A stretch of 64,000 nt of DNA from Thiocystis violascens (GCA_020721065.1 DYNM01000003.1:62001-126000); one strand, 5' to 3'; shown: positions 47,025-56,986, counted from the first letter of the stretch. The notes: generated by a model from the sequence alone, not told the origin. Program-made: numbers and translations.

Positions 47025-48263
47025 TTATTCATGTTCGACCGCCAAAAATAAATCCTTTTTAGTGACTACCACAATTCCAGAATCAGACACCGTAAATCGT
47101 TCACGATCCCGTTTCAAATCAAGCCCAATTTGTTCCCCACTTGGAATTTCAATGTCTTTTTCTACAATACAATTTTGCAAATGTGCGCCTGCACCTACAA
47201 GCACACCATCAAAAAGGATTGACGCCTCCACAATAGCACCATCTTGCACTTTCACTCGCGGAAACAGAATAGAATGATTCACCCCACCACCACTAATCAC
47301 AGTTCCCGCCGCCAACATTGAATTAACAAACACGCCCTCGTTACCACTAATTGCACCGGGCACAGTACGCGCTGGTGGATACTGCCCTTGATAAGTGTTA
47401 ATCGTCCAATTGGCTTGATAAAGATTTAATGGTGGTTCAGCGCGTAATAGCGCCATATTTGCCTGATAATACGCATCAATAGAGGAGAGATCACTCCAAT
47501 AACGATCTGGTGTTACGCGCCCACGCATCTGTCCAAAGCGGTACGCGGAAACCAAGTATTCTGAAGTTAACGGCGCAATTAAATTCAGTGCTAAGTTAGC
47601 GTCCAAGAGCGAACCACGCTCGATTTTGTTTAATTGCTCTAACAAAAACTTTTTGTCAAATAAATAAACTCCCATAGTGGCAAGATATTCAGAATCACCA
47701 ACCACTTCTAGTTGCTCTGGCGTCACCGGTGGTAAAAATGTTTGAATTCGCTCATCATGGTTCACAAGCGCCCGCGCTTGCGTTCCAGTATCTAAACCAG
47801 ATGTTGTTCGCACTGCAACCGTAATTTGTGATGCGGAATCACGATGGGCGCGTACTAATTCCGCATAATCCATGCGATAAACAGCATTTCCATCAAGCAC
47901 TAACACATGATTAGCGCGATTACGTTCAATGAGATAACGATTTTGACGAATAGCATCAAAAGGCCCGGCATACCATTCTTGGCTCTCACGCATCTGTGGT
48001 GGCACTGGCGTAATAAACTCACTTAGCTCTGGATTAAATAAAGACCACCCATCACGTAAATGTTTATGTAGAGAATGACTTTTATACTGCGTTAACACTA
48101 ACACCTGCCGTAAACCAGAATGAAGGCAATTTGCCAAGGTAAAATCAATTACCCGATATTTGCCGCCAAAAGGAACCGCCGCCTTAGTGCGATGTAAAGT
48201 CAGTGGATCAGGTCCGGTACCACGATCAATGGCAAGCACAAGAATAAGCGTATCGGTAGACAT
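47025..48263 (-). CDS. GlgC-like protein lacking key catalytic residues
   Basis: The 412-residue protein aligns over its length with glucose-1-phosphate adenylyltransferase: TKAAVPFGGKYRVIDFTLANCLHSG, LTQYKSHSLHKHLRDGW, and a C-terminal left-handed beta-helix (GVFVNSMLAAGTVISGGGVNHSILFPRV). Important GlgC motifs are altered. The nucleotide loop GGRGTRL reads AIDRGTGPDPL, GDHIY reads GNAVY (residues 125-129), and the sugar-phosphate-binding FxEKP reads TFLPP (175-179). It is therefore probably a regulatory or inactive relative, not the main glycogen enzyme. No other glycogen genes are near. It is divergent from the Crp-like gene. Confidence 0.8.
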   Translation of the reverse strand: MSTDTLILVLAIDRGTGPDPLTLHRTKAAVPFGGKYRVIDFTLANCLHSGLRQVLVLTQYKSHSLHKHLRDGWSLFNPELSEFITPVPPQMRESQEWYAGPFDAIRQNRYLIERNRANHVLVLDGNAVYRMDYAELVRAHRDSASQITVAVRTTSGLDTGTQARALVNHDERIQTFLPPVTPEQLEVVGDSEYLATMGVYLFDKKFLLEQLNKIERGSLLDANLALNLIAPLTSEYLVSAYRFGQMRGRVTPDRYWSDLSSIDAYYQANMALLRAEPPLNLYQANWTINTYQGQYPPARTVPGAISGNEGVFVNSMLAAGTVISGGGVNHSILFPRVKVQDGAIVEASILFDGVLVGAGAHLQNCIVEKDIEIPSGEQIGLDLKRDRERFTVSDSGIVVVTKKDLFLAVEHE

Positions 48264-48398
48264 AGCATTGTTACAACGTTAAAGAATGTGATTGTCCAGT
48301 TTAACGGGAGTCAAGGGTGAAACGCTACTGCTATGTTTTATCAGTCACCACGTATGTTCTGCATGTTACCAATAGTTGGTATAACTCAACACCACTGT

Positions 48399-48427
48399 TT
48401 GGTATACTGGTATTTCTTTGTTATACA
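48399..48427 (+). promoter_or_regulatory. Sigma-70-like promoter of the Crp-family gene
   Basis: TTGGTA and TATACA are separated by 17 bases, and the ATG of the Crp-family gene begins 16 bases after the -10 element. That leaves a very short leader with no Shine-Dalgarno sequence, so the mRNA may be nearly leaderless. This is prediction from spacing only. Confidence 0.35.
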
Positions 48428-48442
48428 TGGTTCATATAAAAT

Positions 48443-49096
48443 ATGATTCAGTTAGTACCACCTCAAGAACCGCCTATTTGGCTTGAACCATTTCTAGTTC
48501 ATTGCCATACCAAAAGTTATGATAAAAACGTTGACTTTATTCGACAAGGACAAGCGGCAGAAACTCTATATTATCTGCTTGAAGGTTCTGTAGCAGCTTT
48601 AATTGACGATGACAAAGAACAACGTGAATTACTGTTGACTTATATTAATAAAGGTGAGTTTATCGGTGAGATGGGATTATTTATTCCTCAAAGCACTCGC
48701 AGCGTCATCATCCGCACGCGCACTCCTTGTAAGGTTGCTGAAATTACATATCAACGTCTCGAACGACTATTAAATAACGAATTAAAGAATGTAGCAAAAG
48801 ATTTTTTGTACAGCATCGGTTTGCAACTTTCAATACGGTTACGCACCACCAGTCGTAAAGTTGGTGATCTTGCGTTTCTTGATGTAACAAACCGTGTTAT
48901 GGGAACGTTATTTGATCTTTGTAAACAGCCGGATGCCATGACTCATCCTGAAGGAACGCAAATTCGGGTGACGCGGCAGGAGCTTGGTAGAATTGTGGGC
49001 TGTTCGCGGGAAATGGCAGGTCGGGTTTTGAAAACATTAGAACAGCAAGGATTTGTGAACGTAAAAGGCAAAACAATTGTAGTATTTAATAATTAA
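48443..49096 (+). CDS. Crp/Vfr-like cyclic-nucleotide-responsive regulator
   Basis: The 217-residue protein has an N-terminal cyclic-nucleotide-binding beta-roll (VDFIRQGQAAETLYYLLEGSV, and GEFIGEMGLFIPQSTRSVIIRT with the conserved Arg-Ser of the phosphate cassette), a dimer helix, and a C-terminal helix-turn-helix (VTRQELGRIVGCSREMAGRVLKTL) very close to E. coli CRP and Pseudomonas Vfr. It probably binds cAMP and controls transcription globally. Its 3' end overlaps the convergent PilS-like gene by four bases. Confidence 0.9.
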   Translation: MIQLVPPQEPPIWLEPFLVHCHTKSYDKNVDFIRQGQAAETLYYLLEGSVAALIDDDKEQRELLLTYINKGEFIGEMGLFIPQSTRSVIIRTRTPCKVAEITYQRLERLLNNELKNVAKDFLYSIGLQLSIRLRTTSRKVGDLAFLDVTNRVMGTLFDLCKQPDAMTHPEGTQIRVTRQELGRIVGCSREMAGRVLKTLEQQGFVNVKGKTIVVFNN

Positions 49097-50751
49097 ATAG
49101 CTTTAAAGTTTAGACAAAAACAACTGCCATGTGGTGTTAATGCTGTATACGCTAAACGAATACTGTTGGTATCCGCAAGTTCACGCGCAATATACAATCC
49201 CAAGCCAGTGCCAGTGCTCTTCGTTGTATAAAAAGGATTAAAAATATCATCTATATTATTGGGAGGAATCCCCGGACCGTTATCAGAAATATCTAACTGA
49301 ACTGAGTGGTTAGCAACATTATGTACTTGTACGATAATTTTTGCCGATTGCATATCAACGCAGCCATGTATCAAGGCATTCTCACATAAATTAGCAAGAA
49401 TTTGGTGTAAGTGACGTGGGTCAACTTCGATAATCATTGGCGTAGCTGGAACACATAATTGAAGCTGTGTAGTGCTTAAGTGATGTTGTTCACGAAAATC
49501 ACTAATAAACTCTTCAAGCCAATTTGACAGAATAACACGAGCGGGTTGATGCTGATTACGCCGTGATAATTGCAACACGCTCTGCACAGTTTCTTCAATT
49601 CGCGCTCCATTACGACGCATAATGTCAAGTAAATGAAGGTCATCATTGTTCAATGCTGTGCTTTCCGACAACAATTCGCCAGCATGGATCATGGCACTAA
49701 GTGGATTGCGGATGTTATGCGCAATACTGGCAGTGAGTGTACCTAACGCCGCTAATTTGATCTGTTGCGCTTCATTCATTGCTTCTTGATTATTGCGCAG
49801 ATATAAAATAATACCACTGGTATAATCAGCACCTAACAATTTTAGTGAAACTCGAATCTCGGAATTATTTAACAGCAACACTTTTTCTGCAGATGATGAG
49901 TAAGAAAGTTGGATGTTTTGATTTGCTTTCACTAATAAATTTTTTTCTTTGAAAGTTGATTTTTCTGATGGTGATGGTTGTTTAACAAAAATTTCTTGTA
50001 ACCATTGGCTGAGTTCCCGCGATAAGTTCGCTAGTGGAGCACCAATGCGCAGACGTTTTCCGTTAAATAATGCTAGTGCTGCTCGATTAAATAATCGCAA
50101 CCGCTGTTCACCATCTACTACTAGAATACCAGTATTGATGCTATGAATAATAAAATCATTTAGCTTGGATAAATCATCAATATCAACTTTACGGCGAGCA
50201 GCAAGTGCTTCTGCTGATTGAATGCGGCGATAAAGTACATGCGACATCATGGCAACTGTAAAAAATAGTAGCCCTAATAGTCCGGCCTGAGTAAAACTCA
50301 CAGTAGATTGAATACTCAGTAGTGCAGAGTAACCTTGTTGTGCAATAACAGCTAAAGAAGCAATTGCAGCAAACAACAGCGATAGTCGTCCTTCCATCAT
50401 TAGTGCGGCAGCAGCTACTGCCACCGCAAGTAACACCCCTAAACCACTACCAATTCCACCTGCGAGATGCATGAATAGCGTGTAAGCAATGATATCAATA
50501 AAAATAGAGATTTGTACTTGTTGGGTGGGAAGTGGCCAACAGGTTATAAGCGTTAAACCACCTAAAAGCACTAAAACACTATAACTGCTGATAATTAACC
50601 AAATGAAACGACTGTCAATCGCCGGCGCAAATAATGTTGCTGAAAAAACCCAAGTTAAACCGAGTAAAATAAGGCAACGAAAAAGAAATAGCCAGCGCAG
50701 TGCCCGCCATGTTAAATGGGATTGTTGCGAAATTGTAAGTTGCATAGTCAT
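49093..50751 (-). CDS. PilS-like membrane sensor histidine kinase
   Basis: The 552-residue protein has about six N-terminal membrane helices (residues 18-190), a PAS-like domain (about 210-330), then HisKA (SIAHNIRNPLSAMIHAGELL, phospho-acceptor His) and HATPase_c (LANLCENALIHG, ISDNGPGIP, TKSTGTGLGLYIARELAD). Layout matches PilS of type IV pilus regulation. The ATG at 50751 gives a PilS-like N-terminus; an open frame extends to 50844 but would overlap the upstream gene. The usual PilR response regulator is not adjacent. Confidence 0.82.
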   Translation of the reverse strand: MTMQLTISQQSHLTWRALRWLFLFRCLILLGLTWVFSATLFAPAIDSRFIWLIISSYSVLVLLGGLTLITCWPLPTQQVQISIFIDIIAYTLFMHLAGGIGSGLGVLLAVAVAAAALMMEGRLSLLFAAIASLAVIAQQGYSALLSIQSTVSFTQAGLLGLLFFTVAMMSHVLYRRIQSAEALAARRKVDIDDLSKLNDFIIHSINTGILVVDGEQRLRLFNRAALALFNGKRLRIGAPLANLSRELSQWLQEIFVKQPSPSEKSTFKEKNLLVKANQNIQLSYSSSAEKVLLLNNSEIRVSLKLLGADYTSGIILYLRNNQEAMNEAQQIKLAALGTLTASIAHNIRNPLSAMIHAGELLSESTALNNDDLHLLDIMRRNGARIEETVQSVLQLSRRNQHQPARVILSNWLEEFISDFREQHHLSTTQLQLCVPATPMIIEVDPRHLHQILANLCENALIHGCVDMQSAKIIVQVHNVANHSVQLDISDNGPGIPPNNIDDIFNPFYTTKSTGTGLGLYIARELADTNSIRLAYTALTPHGSCFCLNFKAI

Positions 50752-50791
50752 CAGTAAGCGCCACGCTGAATATGGAGCGCTATGCCATGAT

Positions 50792-51454
50792 TTAAGAAGC
50801 GTTAGAACGCCAATAAGCAATGCGTTGTGATACACCAATAGCAATCAGTAAATTACTTACCGATAAGACACTTTCGCTCAAACCATGCAAGAAATCGTGG
50901 TGGGAAAGACTTGGTAATCCTTGTTGCGTTACCGCGATTTGAGTGCTGAACAGTGTGACAGCTACAAAAACTAACAATGACCAAAAACCACTAATGATAA
51001 GTGGTGAAAAAAGCGTTGGTTGGCGACGATAAACAGTGAGTAAAACTAATAAAAATGATATGTAATACAGGTTAGCTGCTTGTAAAAATAAGGCGCTGTT
51101 TTCACTTAATAGCGACCATTGCAATAGTATCCAAATTAAACCGCTTCCTATCACTAAAGTCACCCAACGCCAGTATTGATTAAGTAGTAGTACTAATGCC
51201 GATGTCAATAATAACAAGCTACCAATAAAGGTTAAAATACGGGCGGTTATTAAATAGGGAGTATATGTATCATTACTAAAGTGAAACAGTAACACAAAAA
51301 TACCAGCACATAAATGTGGCGTCATACTCACTGCAAGAAACTGCATTTTACAATTTTGAATTAAGTTTCCATATTGCCAAAACAAAAATATCGCCACTAA
51401 CCATTCGCAAACTGTAGCAATATGAATAAACCAAGTGAGCCAAAAGAGCAGCAT
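50792..51454 (-). CDS. Ycf49-like membrane protein (DUF2499 plus DUF3593)
   Basis: The 220-residue protein has about six membrane helices. The first half (LTWFIHIATVCEWLVAIFLFW, CAGIFVLLFHFSND) resembles DUF2499, and the second (YYISFLLVLLTVYRR, FWSLLVFVAVTLFSTQIA, DFLHGLSESVLSVSNLLIAI) resembles DUF3593. These families are best known from cyanobacteria and chloroplasts, where the function is unknown. Here they are a single fused chain. It lies between pdxJ and the PilS-like gene on the same strand. Confidence 0.6.
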   Translation of the reverse strand: MLLFWLTWFIHIATVCEWLVAIFLFWQYGNLIQNCKMQFLAVSMTPHLCAGIFVLLFHFSNDTYTPYLITARILTFIGSLLLLTSALVLLLNQYWRWVTLVIGSGLIWILLQWSLLSENSALFLQAANLYYISFLLVLLTVYRRQPTLFSPLIISGFWSLLVFVAVTLFSTQIAVTQQGLPSLSHHDFLHGLSESVLSVSNLLIAIGVSQRIAYWRSNAS

Positions 51455-51478
51455 GATAGTTGTACTTTTAGTGAGTCT

Positions 51479-52219
51479 TTAATGCAAATTAATTAAGCGT
51501 TTCATTTCTTGCACTGCTGGAGCTAAACCCGTAAAGATAGCTTGTGCAATGATAGCATGACCGATATTCAATTCGCGCAAACCAGGTAGTGCGGCAATTG
51601 CAGTGACATTGTGATAATTGAGACCGTGACCGGCATTGACTTGTAGTCCCAGCGCCACGCCATGCGCAATAGAATTGCGAATATGAGATAACGCTATGGC
51701 ACGGGTAGAAAGGGGTGCATCTGCATAATGCCCAGTGTGAATTTCAATAACCGGAGCGCCAACCGCGCAAGCAGCATCAATTTGGCGAGGGTCGGCATCA
51801 ATAAATAATGATACGCGGATGCCAGCTTCCGCTAATTGTGTACAAAAATCAGTGAGATAGGATTGATTGCCAGCGACATTTAATCCACCTTCAGTAGTCA
51901 ATTCTGCGCGGCGCTCTGGCACTAAACAAACATCCGCAGGTTTAATCTGCGCTGCTAATGTGCCCATTTCAGCAGTTGCCGCCATTTCTAAATTCATTCG
52001 CGTATGTAAAATTTCACTTAATAAAAACACATCACGATCTTGAATGTGGCGACGATCCTCCCGCAAATGCAGGGTAATTGCATCCGCTCCAGCCTGTTCT
52101 GCCACTAATGCCGCTTGAATTGGTTCTGGATAGCGGGTACCTCGCGCTTGGCGAAGAGTGGCTACATGGTCGATATTCACTCCAAGCAGAATAGTGCGAG
52201 AGGATTCTTTAATTGACAT
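51479..52219 (-). CDS. pdxJ: Pyridoxine 5'-phosphate synthase
   Basis: PdxJ condenses 1-deoxyxylulose 5-phosphate with aminoacetone phosphate to make the pyridoxine ring. The 246-residue TIM barrel shows [22 protein letters not shown], the [12 protein letters not shown] segment and HTGHYADA with the conserved Glu/His active-site residues. It is in the rnc-era-pdxJ group, but recO, which normally sits between era and pdxJ, is missing. Confidence 0.97.
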   Translation of the reverse strand: MSIKESSRTILLGVNIDHVATLRQARGTRYPEPIQAALVAEQAGADAITLHLREDRRHIQDRDVFLLSEILHTRMNLEMAATAEMGTLAAQIKPADVCLVPERRAELTTEGGLNVAGNQSYLTDFCTQLAEAGIRVSLFIDADPRQIDAACAVGAPVIEIHTGHYADAPLSTRAIALSHIRNSIAHGVALGLQVNAGHGLNYHNVTAIAALPGLRELNIGHAIIAQAIFTGLAPAVQEMKRLINLH

Positions 52220-52241
52220 AACACAATTCCGTATTCAAGTA

Positions 52242-53150
52242 TTACTCTTGATAACCAAGATTTGCTAAAGCAGCTTCATCGCTTGACCAGCTTTTTTTAA
52301 CTTTAACCCAAACCTCTAAATGCACGGGACAAGCAAACAGTTTTTGCATTTCTAATCGCGCTTGACTAGCGGTTGCTTTTAATGCTTCTCCCTGCTTGCC
52401 AATAATGATTGCTTTTTGATTAGGGCGCTCAACCCAAATTAACGCATGAATTTGATAACGTCCATTTTCTTGTTCAAAGCGTTCAATGGCAACTGAAGTG
52501 CAATAAGGCAATTCTTCGCCATACCTTTGCATCAGTTGCTCACGTATCAATTCTGAAGCAAAAAAGCGTTCTGAGCGGTCAGTTAATTGATCTTCAGAAA
52601 ACAAAAATTCACTTTCTGGCAATAAATTGATAATAAGCTGCTCTAAAGTTTCAATTTGATCGCCGTTGGTTGCTGAAACAGGAACGAGTGCTAAAAATTC
52701 GTGACGTTGTGCTAACGTGCGCAAATAGGGCAATAATACTTGTTTAGTTGATAATCGATCCACTTTATTAACAACAGCTATGACAGGTACATGTGCTGTT
52801 GCAATTGCCGCTAATGCTTTAGCGTCTTCAGCAGTCCAGCGTAAAGCCTCGACTACAAATAATGCAAGATCGGTACCCGTCAATGCAGTCAGGGCGGCGC
52901 GATTTAAATACCGATTTAGCGCGTTACTACCGCGTTGATGAATACCGGGAGTATCTACAAACAATATCTGCCCTTCAGCACGGGTTTTAATCCCTAATAT
53001 GGAATGACGTGTCGTTTGTGCTTTGTGAGAAGTAATTGCTAATTTTTGACCAAGAATTCGATTTAATAACGTTGATTTACCAACGTTTGGGCGTCCAATA
53101 ATTGCAACGTAACCGCAACGCACAGAATGAATGTTTTGTACAAGCGTCAT
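52242..53150 (-). CDS. era: GTPase Era
   Basis: Era is an essential GTPase that matures 16S rRNA. The 302-residue protein has GRPNVGKSTLLN (G1), VDTPGIH (G3) and VNKVD (G4), then a C-terminal KH domain with KAIIIGKQGEALKATASQAR. Its start overlaps the rnc stop by four bases (ATGA type), so rnc and era are coupled. Confidence 0.97.
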   Translation of the reverse strand: MTLVQNIHSVRCGYVAIIGRPNVGKSTLLNRILGQKLAITSHKAQTTRHSILGIKTRAEGQILFVDTPGIHQRGSNALNRYLNRAALTALTGTDLALFVVEALRWTAEDAKALAAIATAHVPVIAVVNKVDRLSTKQVLLPYLRTLAQRHEFLALVPVSATNGDQIETLEQLIINLLPESEFLFSEDQLTDRSERFFASELIREQLMQRYGEELPYCTSVAIERFEQENGRYQIHALIWVERPNQKAIIIGKQGEALKATASQARLEMQKLFACPVHLEVWVKVKKSWSSDEAALANLGYQE

Positions 53151-53818
53151 ATGAGATGTTCCAACATTGCTGCTGCAGCGGATTGTTCGGCGCGACGGCG
53201 ACTACTACCATCACCGAAGGTATGAAATTGCACGTCTACGAGCTGACAGCGCACAATAAAGCGTTGATTGTGTTGGCTACCATCAATTGCGGTGACGCTA
53301 TATTCTGGAAGCGGGCGTTTGTGCGCTTGTAATAATTCTTGTAACCGCGTTTTTGGATCCTTGCCTGAATGAGTGGCACTTGTTGTTTCTAATCGCTCCG
53401 TAAATAACGTTAAAACGACAGCGCGAGCCACTTTAAATCCAGCATCAAGATAAATGGCTGCTAATACTGCTTCTAAACCATCTGCCAAAATTGAATCACG
53501 CGCATAACCACCTGTGCGCAATTCTCCAGCACCTAGGCGTAAATAATCCCCAAGATTTAATTCGCGCGCCAATGCCGCTAAAGTCTCACGTTTTACTAAC
53601 GATGCTCGCATTCGGCTGAGGGTTCCTTCATCTGCATCTGGAAAATACTCCCATAACACTTCTGCAATGAGTAAACCAATCAACGCATCGCCAAGAAATT
53701 CCAATCGTTCATTATTCACTGACCCAGCACTACGATGGGTTAAACTTTGCTCAAGTAATTCAGGAGCAGTGAATACATAACCCAAATTCTGCTCTAAACG
53801 CCGTAGATCAGCATTCAC
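53147..53818 (-). CDS. rnc: Ribonuclease III
   Basis: RNase III cuts double-stranded RNA in rRNA and mRNA processing. The 223-residue protein has the signature ERLEFLGDALIGLL and the acidic catalytic pair in ADGLEAVLAAIYLDAG, then a C-terminal double-stranded RNA-binding domain (about residues 155-222) with KTRLQELLQAHKRPLPEY. It is in the usual lepB-rnc-era order with a DUF4845 gene inserted. Confidence 0.97.
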   Translation of the reverse strand: MNADLRRLEQNLGYVFTAPELLEQSLTHRSAGSVNNERLEFLGDALIGLLIAEVLWEYFPDADEGTLSRMRASLVKRETLAALARELNLGDYLRLGAGELRTGGYARDSILADGLEAVLAAIYLDAGFKVARAVVLTLFTERLETTSATHSGKDPKTRLQELLQAHKRPLPEYSVTAIDGSQHNQRFIVRCQLVDVQFHTFGDGSSRRRAEQSAAAAMLEHLI

Positions 53819-53862
53819 TGGTTTTGTCTCACTAATACCATTGTATCACTACCGTCATTGTA

Positions 53863-54261
53863 TTAAGAAGATTGTGACTTAATGTTGACTTGATAATCAA
53901 AAGTAGCCACTGCGTCAACATTAAAAAAAAGATGTACACGCTGTTCATAATGTAACGTAATTTGAAAAGAGTCTTGATCTTGCCTGTTAATTTCAAAATC
54001 GCTGGTTGTTACAGAATCAACATTATTCACTTCCATCCGTTTTCCAAGGGTATCTAAAATACCTCGTGCTCCACCTTGAATTGTTGTTGTTTGTTCTGAT
54101 ACATCAACCATGATTGAGCGAATCGTCCAAAATTCAGAGTATAACGGCCCCAATTTTAACAATACGGTCATAAAAAATGCCAGCAACCCAATGGTAAATA
54201 AAACCGCCAGCATCCCCATGCCACGTTGATATGTAGCTAATTTTAATCGTGTGTACATCAT
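53863..54261 (-). CDS. DUF4845 single-pass membrane protein
   Basis: The 132-residue protein has an N-terminal basic segment (TRLKLATYQRGMGML) and one membrane helix (VLFTIGLLAFFMTVLLKLGPLY), reminiscent of a type IV pilin-like start, then a soluble domain. DUF4845 genes are commonly found between lepB and rnc in gammaproteobacteria; the function is unknown. GGAG 6 bases ahead of the first of two ATGs supports the start. Confidence 0.8.
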   Translation of the reverse strand: MMYTRLKLATYQRGMGMLAVLFTIGLLAFFMTVLLKLGPLYSEFWTIRSIMVDVSEQTTTIQGGARGILDTLGKRMEVNNVDSVTTSDFEINRQDQDSFQITLHYEQRVHLFFNVDAVATFDYQVNIKSQSS

Positions 54262-54286
54262 ATTGCGCTCCTAAAACGATGGTTAT

Positions 54287-55135
54287 TTAATCAATTCCGT
54301 GCCCAAGCCGCGACCACGCAATCCATCCCGCCCGTTCAGAATCCCAGTGCATCCAAATTGCAAAGGCTTTACCAACTAAATTCGCTTCTGGAACAAACCC
54401 CCAGCAGCGGCTGTCATTGCTATTATCACGATTATCTCCCATTACAAAGTATTGTCTGGGAGGAACCATTACTGGTCCTAAAGCGAGCTTTTGACAACCT
54501 ATTGCAAAGTTTGGTTCTTCAGGACGTGTCAGTATGCGATGTTCAGTGACACCGAGCTTTTCAACTGCTTCTCGTGCGCCGGTCATTTCGCTTCCTGAAC
54601 CTTCACCCATAAAAGCACCAATTGGCAGTTGCGCTACTGGTTCACCATTCACATAAATCATTTTATTGCGATAATGAATATCGTCACCCGGTAATCCTAC
54701 GACCCGTTTAATATAATCAACTTTGGGATTAAGTGGAAACTTGAATACCACCACATCGCCGCGCTGTGGATCACCAATTTCTACCACTTTGCGATTCAGA
54801 ACCGGTAAGCGCAACCCATAAGCAAACTTATTAACAAGGATAAAATCCCCCGTTAATAACGTTGGCATCATTGAATTCGATGGAATGCGAAACGGTTCAG
54901 CTAAAAACGAGCGCAAAATTAATACCGCAAAAATAATAGGAAAAAACGAGCGTGCATATTCAACCAATACAGGTTCCCGCACGAAATTTTGTGACGAGGG
55001 TTCAGCAGAATTTTTAAGCAACATTGCTTCATGTACGCGACGCCGACGCGGTGCAAACATCAGTGTATCAATTAACCAAATACTACCAGTGACTACTGAT
55101 CCTAAAACAAGAAAAGCTGGAAAATCGAAGGTCAT
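54287..55135 (-). CDS. lepB: Signal peptidase I
   Basis: LepB removes signal peptides from exported proteins. The 282-residue protein has an N-terminal helix and a second helix near residue 70. The catalytic Ser88 is in IPSNSMMPTL and the general-base Lys143 in DYIKRVVG. The GDNRDNSNDSR segment marks the periplasmic domain. The second of two adjacent ATGs (55135) is 7 bases from AGGA and is preferred; the first (55138) is possible. It lies directly after lepA. Confidence 0.95.
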   Translation of the reverse strand: MTFDFPAFLVLGSVVTGSIWLIDTLMFAPRRRRVHEAMLLKNSAEPSSQNFVREPVLVEYARSFFPIIFAVLILRSFLAEPFRIPSNSMMPTLLTGDFILVNKFAYGLRLPVLNRKVVEIGDPQRGDVVVFKFPLNPKVDYIKRVVGLPGDDIHYRNKMIYVNGEPVAQLPIGAFMGEGSGSEMTGAREAVEKLGVTEHRILTRPEEPNFAIGCQKLALGPVMVPPRQYFVMGDNRDNSNDSRCWGFVPEANLVGKAFAIWMHWDSERAGWIAWSRLGHGID

Positions 55136-55183
55136 CATTGAATCCTTGTGCGATGAAGTGGTTAAACACAGTGGCAAATCACG

Positions 55184-56986
55184 TTAGTTATCTTTATTGA
55201 CTTGCAAGACCGCTAAAAACGCTTCTTGAGGAATTTCTACCTTGCCCACCTGCTTCATGCGTTTTTTGCCTTCTTTCTGTTTTTCTAACAACTTTCTCTT
55301 GCGGGTTGCATCACCGCCATAGCACTTCGCCGTGACGTTTTTACGCAAAGGTTTAACCGTCGTGCGTGCAATAATTTTAGCGCCAATAGCCGCTTGAATT
55401 GCAACCTCAAACATTTGTCGCGGAATCAAATCCTTCATGCGTTCAGTAATATCGCGCCCGCGATTTTGTGACAATGCGCGATGCACGATAGATGACAGTG
55501 AATCAACTTTGTCACCATTAATTAACACATCAAGTTTTACTAAATCAGCGGCTTGAAACCGCTTAAATTCGTATTCAAAAGAAGCAAAGCCGCGACTGCA
55601 AGATTTCAAGCGATCAAAGAAATCTAATACCACTTCACTGAGAGGCAATTCATAGCTGGCTTGCACCTGCCCACCAACGTAATGCAGTTGTTTTTGCACA
55701 CCGCGCTTTTCAATGCACAGGTTAATCACAGCGCCCAGATAATCTTGCGGCACTAAAATGTGCGCTTCAATAATTGGTTCCCGCACTTCTTTGAATTGCC
55801 CTGGCTCCGGTAAATTTGCCGGATTATCAATTTTAATCACTTCACCATCAGTGCGCACCACTTCATAAACTACTGTAGGTGCGGTGGTAATTAAATCGAG
55901 ATCATATTCACGCTCTAAACGTTCTTGAATGATCTCCATGTGCAGCATTCCGAGAAAGCCGCACCGAAAGCCAAATCCTAATGCTTGTGAAACCTCTGGT
56001 TCATAATGCAGCGCCGCATCATTTAAGCGCAATTTGCCCAGTGCTTCGCGCAAATCTTCATAATCATCAGTAATTACCGTATACAGCCCGGCGAATACAC
56101 GCGGACGCATTTCTTTAAATCCCGGCAATTTTGCGGCGGGTTGATCGGGGCGCGTAATCGTATCGCCAACTGGCGCACCATCAATCTCTTTAATACCTGC
56201 AACCATGTAACCAACTTCACCGGCGCGTAATACGTCGCGCTCGGTTTTTTTCGGAGTGAATACGCCAACGGCATCAATTTGTTGGGTGCGTCCGGTGGAC
56301 ATAATGAGCACTTTATCGCGCTTGCGCATTTCGCCATTCATCACGCGCACTAAAGACACGACGCCAACGTAAGAATCAAACCATGAATCAATAATGAGCG
56401 CCTGTAATGGTGCTGCGGGATCACCTTGTGGCGCTGGAATATGTGCCACCAGTGCTTCTAATAAATCGGGAATTCCTTCTCCGGTTTTAGCACTCACGCG
56501 CAGCGCATCATGCGCATCTAAACCAATGATTTCTTCAATCTCTTTAATCACGCGCTCAGGTTCGGCAGAAGGCAAGTCAATTTTATTTAAGACCGGCAGC
56601 ACTTCTAATCCTTGCTCAATTGCGGTATAGCAATTCGCCACGCTTTGCGCTTCAACGCCTTGCGCAGCATCAACTACTAATAACGCACCTTCACAAGCGG
56701 CTAGTGAACGCGACACTTCATAAGAAAAATCGACATGTCCCGGCGTATCAATGAAATTTAATTGATAAATCTGACCATCACGAGCGCGATAATCGAGCGT
56801 TACGCTTTGCGCTTTAATGGTGATGCCGCGCTCGCGTTCAATGTCCATTGAATCGAGCACTTGACTCGACATTTCGCGCTCGCTTAATGCGCCGCTGATT
56901 TGAATAAAACGGTCGGCAATTGTCGATTTGCCGTGATCAATATGGGCAATGATCGAAAAGTTACGAATGTGGCTAATCTCAGTCAT
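55184..56986 (-). CDS. lepA: Elongation factor 4 (LepA)
   Basis: LepA is a ribosome-associated GTPase involved in translation and subunit biogenesis. The 600-residue protein begins with [15 protein letters not shown] and has DTPGHVDF and NKIDLP, then domain II, the EF-G-like domains, and the LepA-specific C-terminal domain ending [20 protein letters not shown]. Its first base overlaps the stop codon of degP by one base. It is upstream of lepB as in E. coli. Confidence 0.98.
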   Translation of the reverse strand: MTEISHIRNFSIIAHIDHGKSTIADRFIQISGALSEREMSSQVLDSMDIERERGITIKAQSVTLDYRARDGQIYQLNFIDTPGHVDFSYEVSRSLAACEGALLVVDAAQGVEAQSVANCYTAIEQGLEVLPVLNKIDLPSAEPERVIKEIEEIIGLDAHDALRVSAKTGEGIPDLLEALVAHIPAPQGDPAAPLQALIIDSWFDSYVGVVSLVRVMNGEMRKRDKVLIMSTGRTQQIDAVGVFTPKKTERDVLRAGEVGYMVAGIKEIDGAPVGDTITRPDQPAAKLPGFKEMRPRVFAGLYTVITDDYEDLREALGKLRLNDAALHYEPEVSQALGFGFRCGFLGMLHMEIIQERLEREYDLDLITTAPTVVYEVVRTDGEVIKIDNPANLPEPGQFKEVREPIIEAHILVPQDYLGAVINLCIEKRGVQKQLHYVGGQVQASYELPLSEVVLDFFDRLKSCSRGFASFEYEFKRFQAADLVKLDVLINGDKVDSLSSIVHRALSQNRGRDITERMKDLIPRQMFEVAIQAAIGAKIIARTTVKPLRKNVTAKCYGGDATRKRKLLEKQKEGKKRMKQVGKVEIPQEAFLAVLQVNKDN

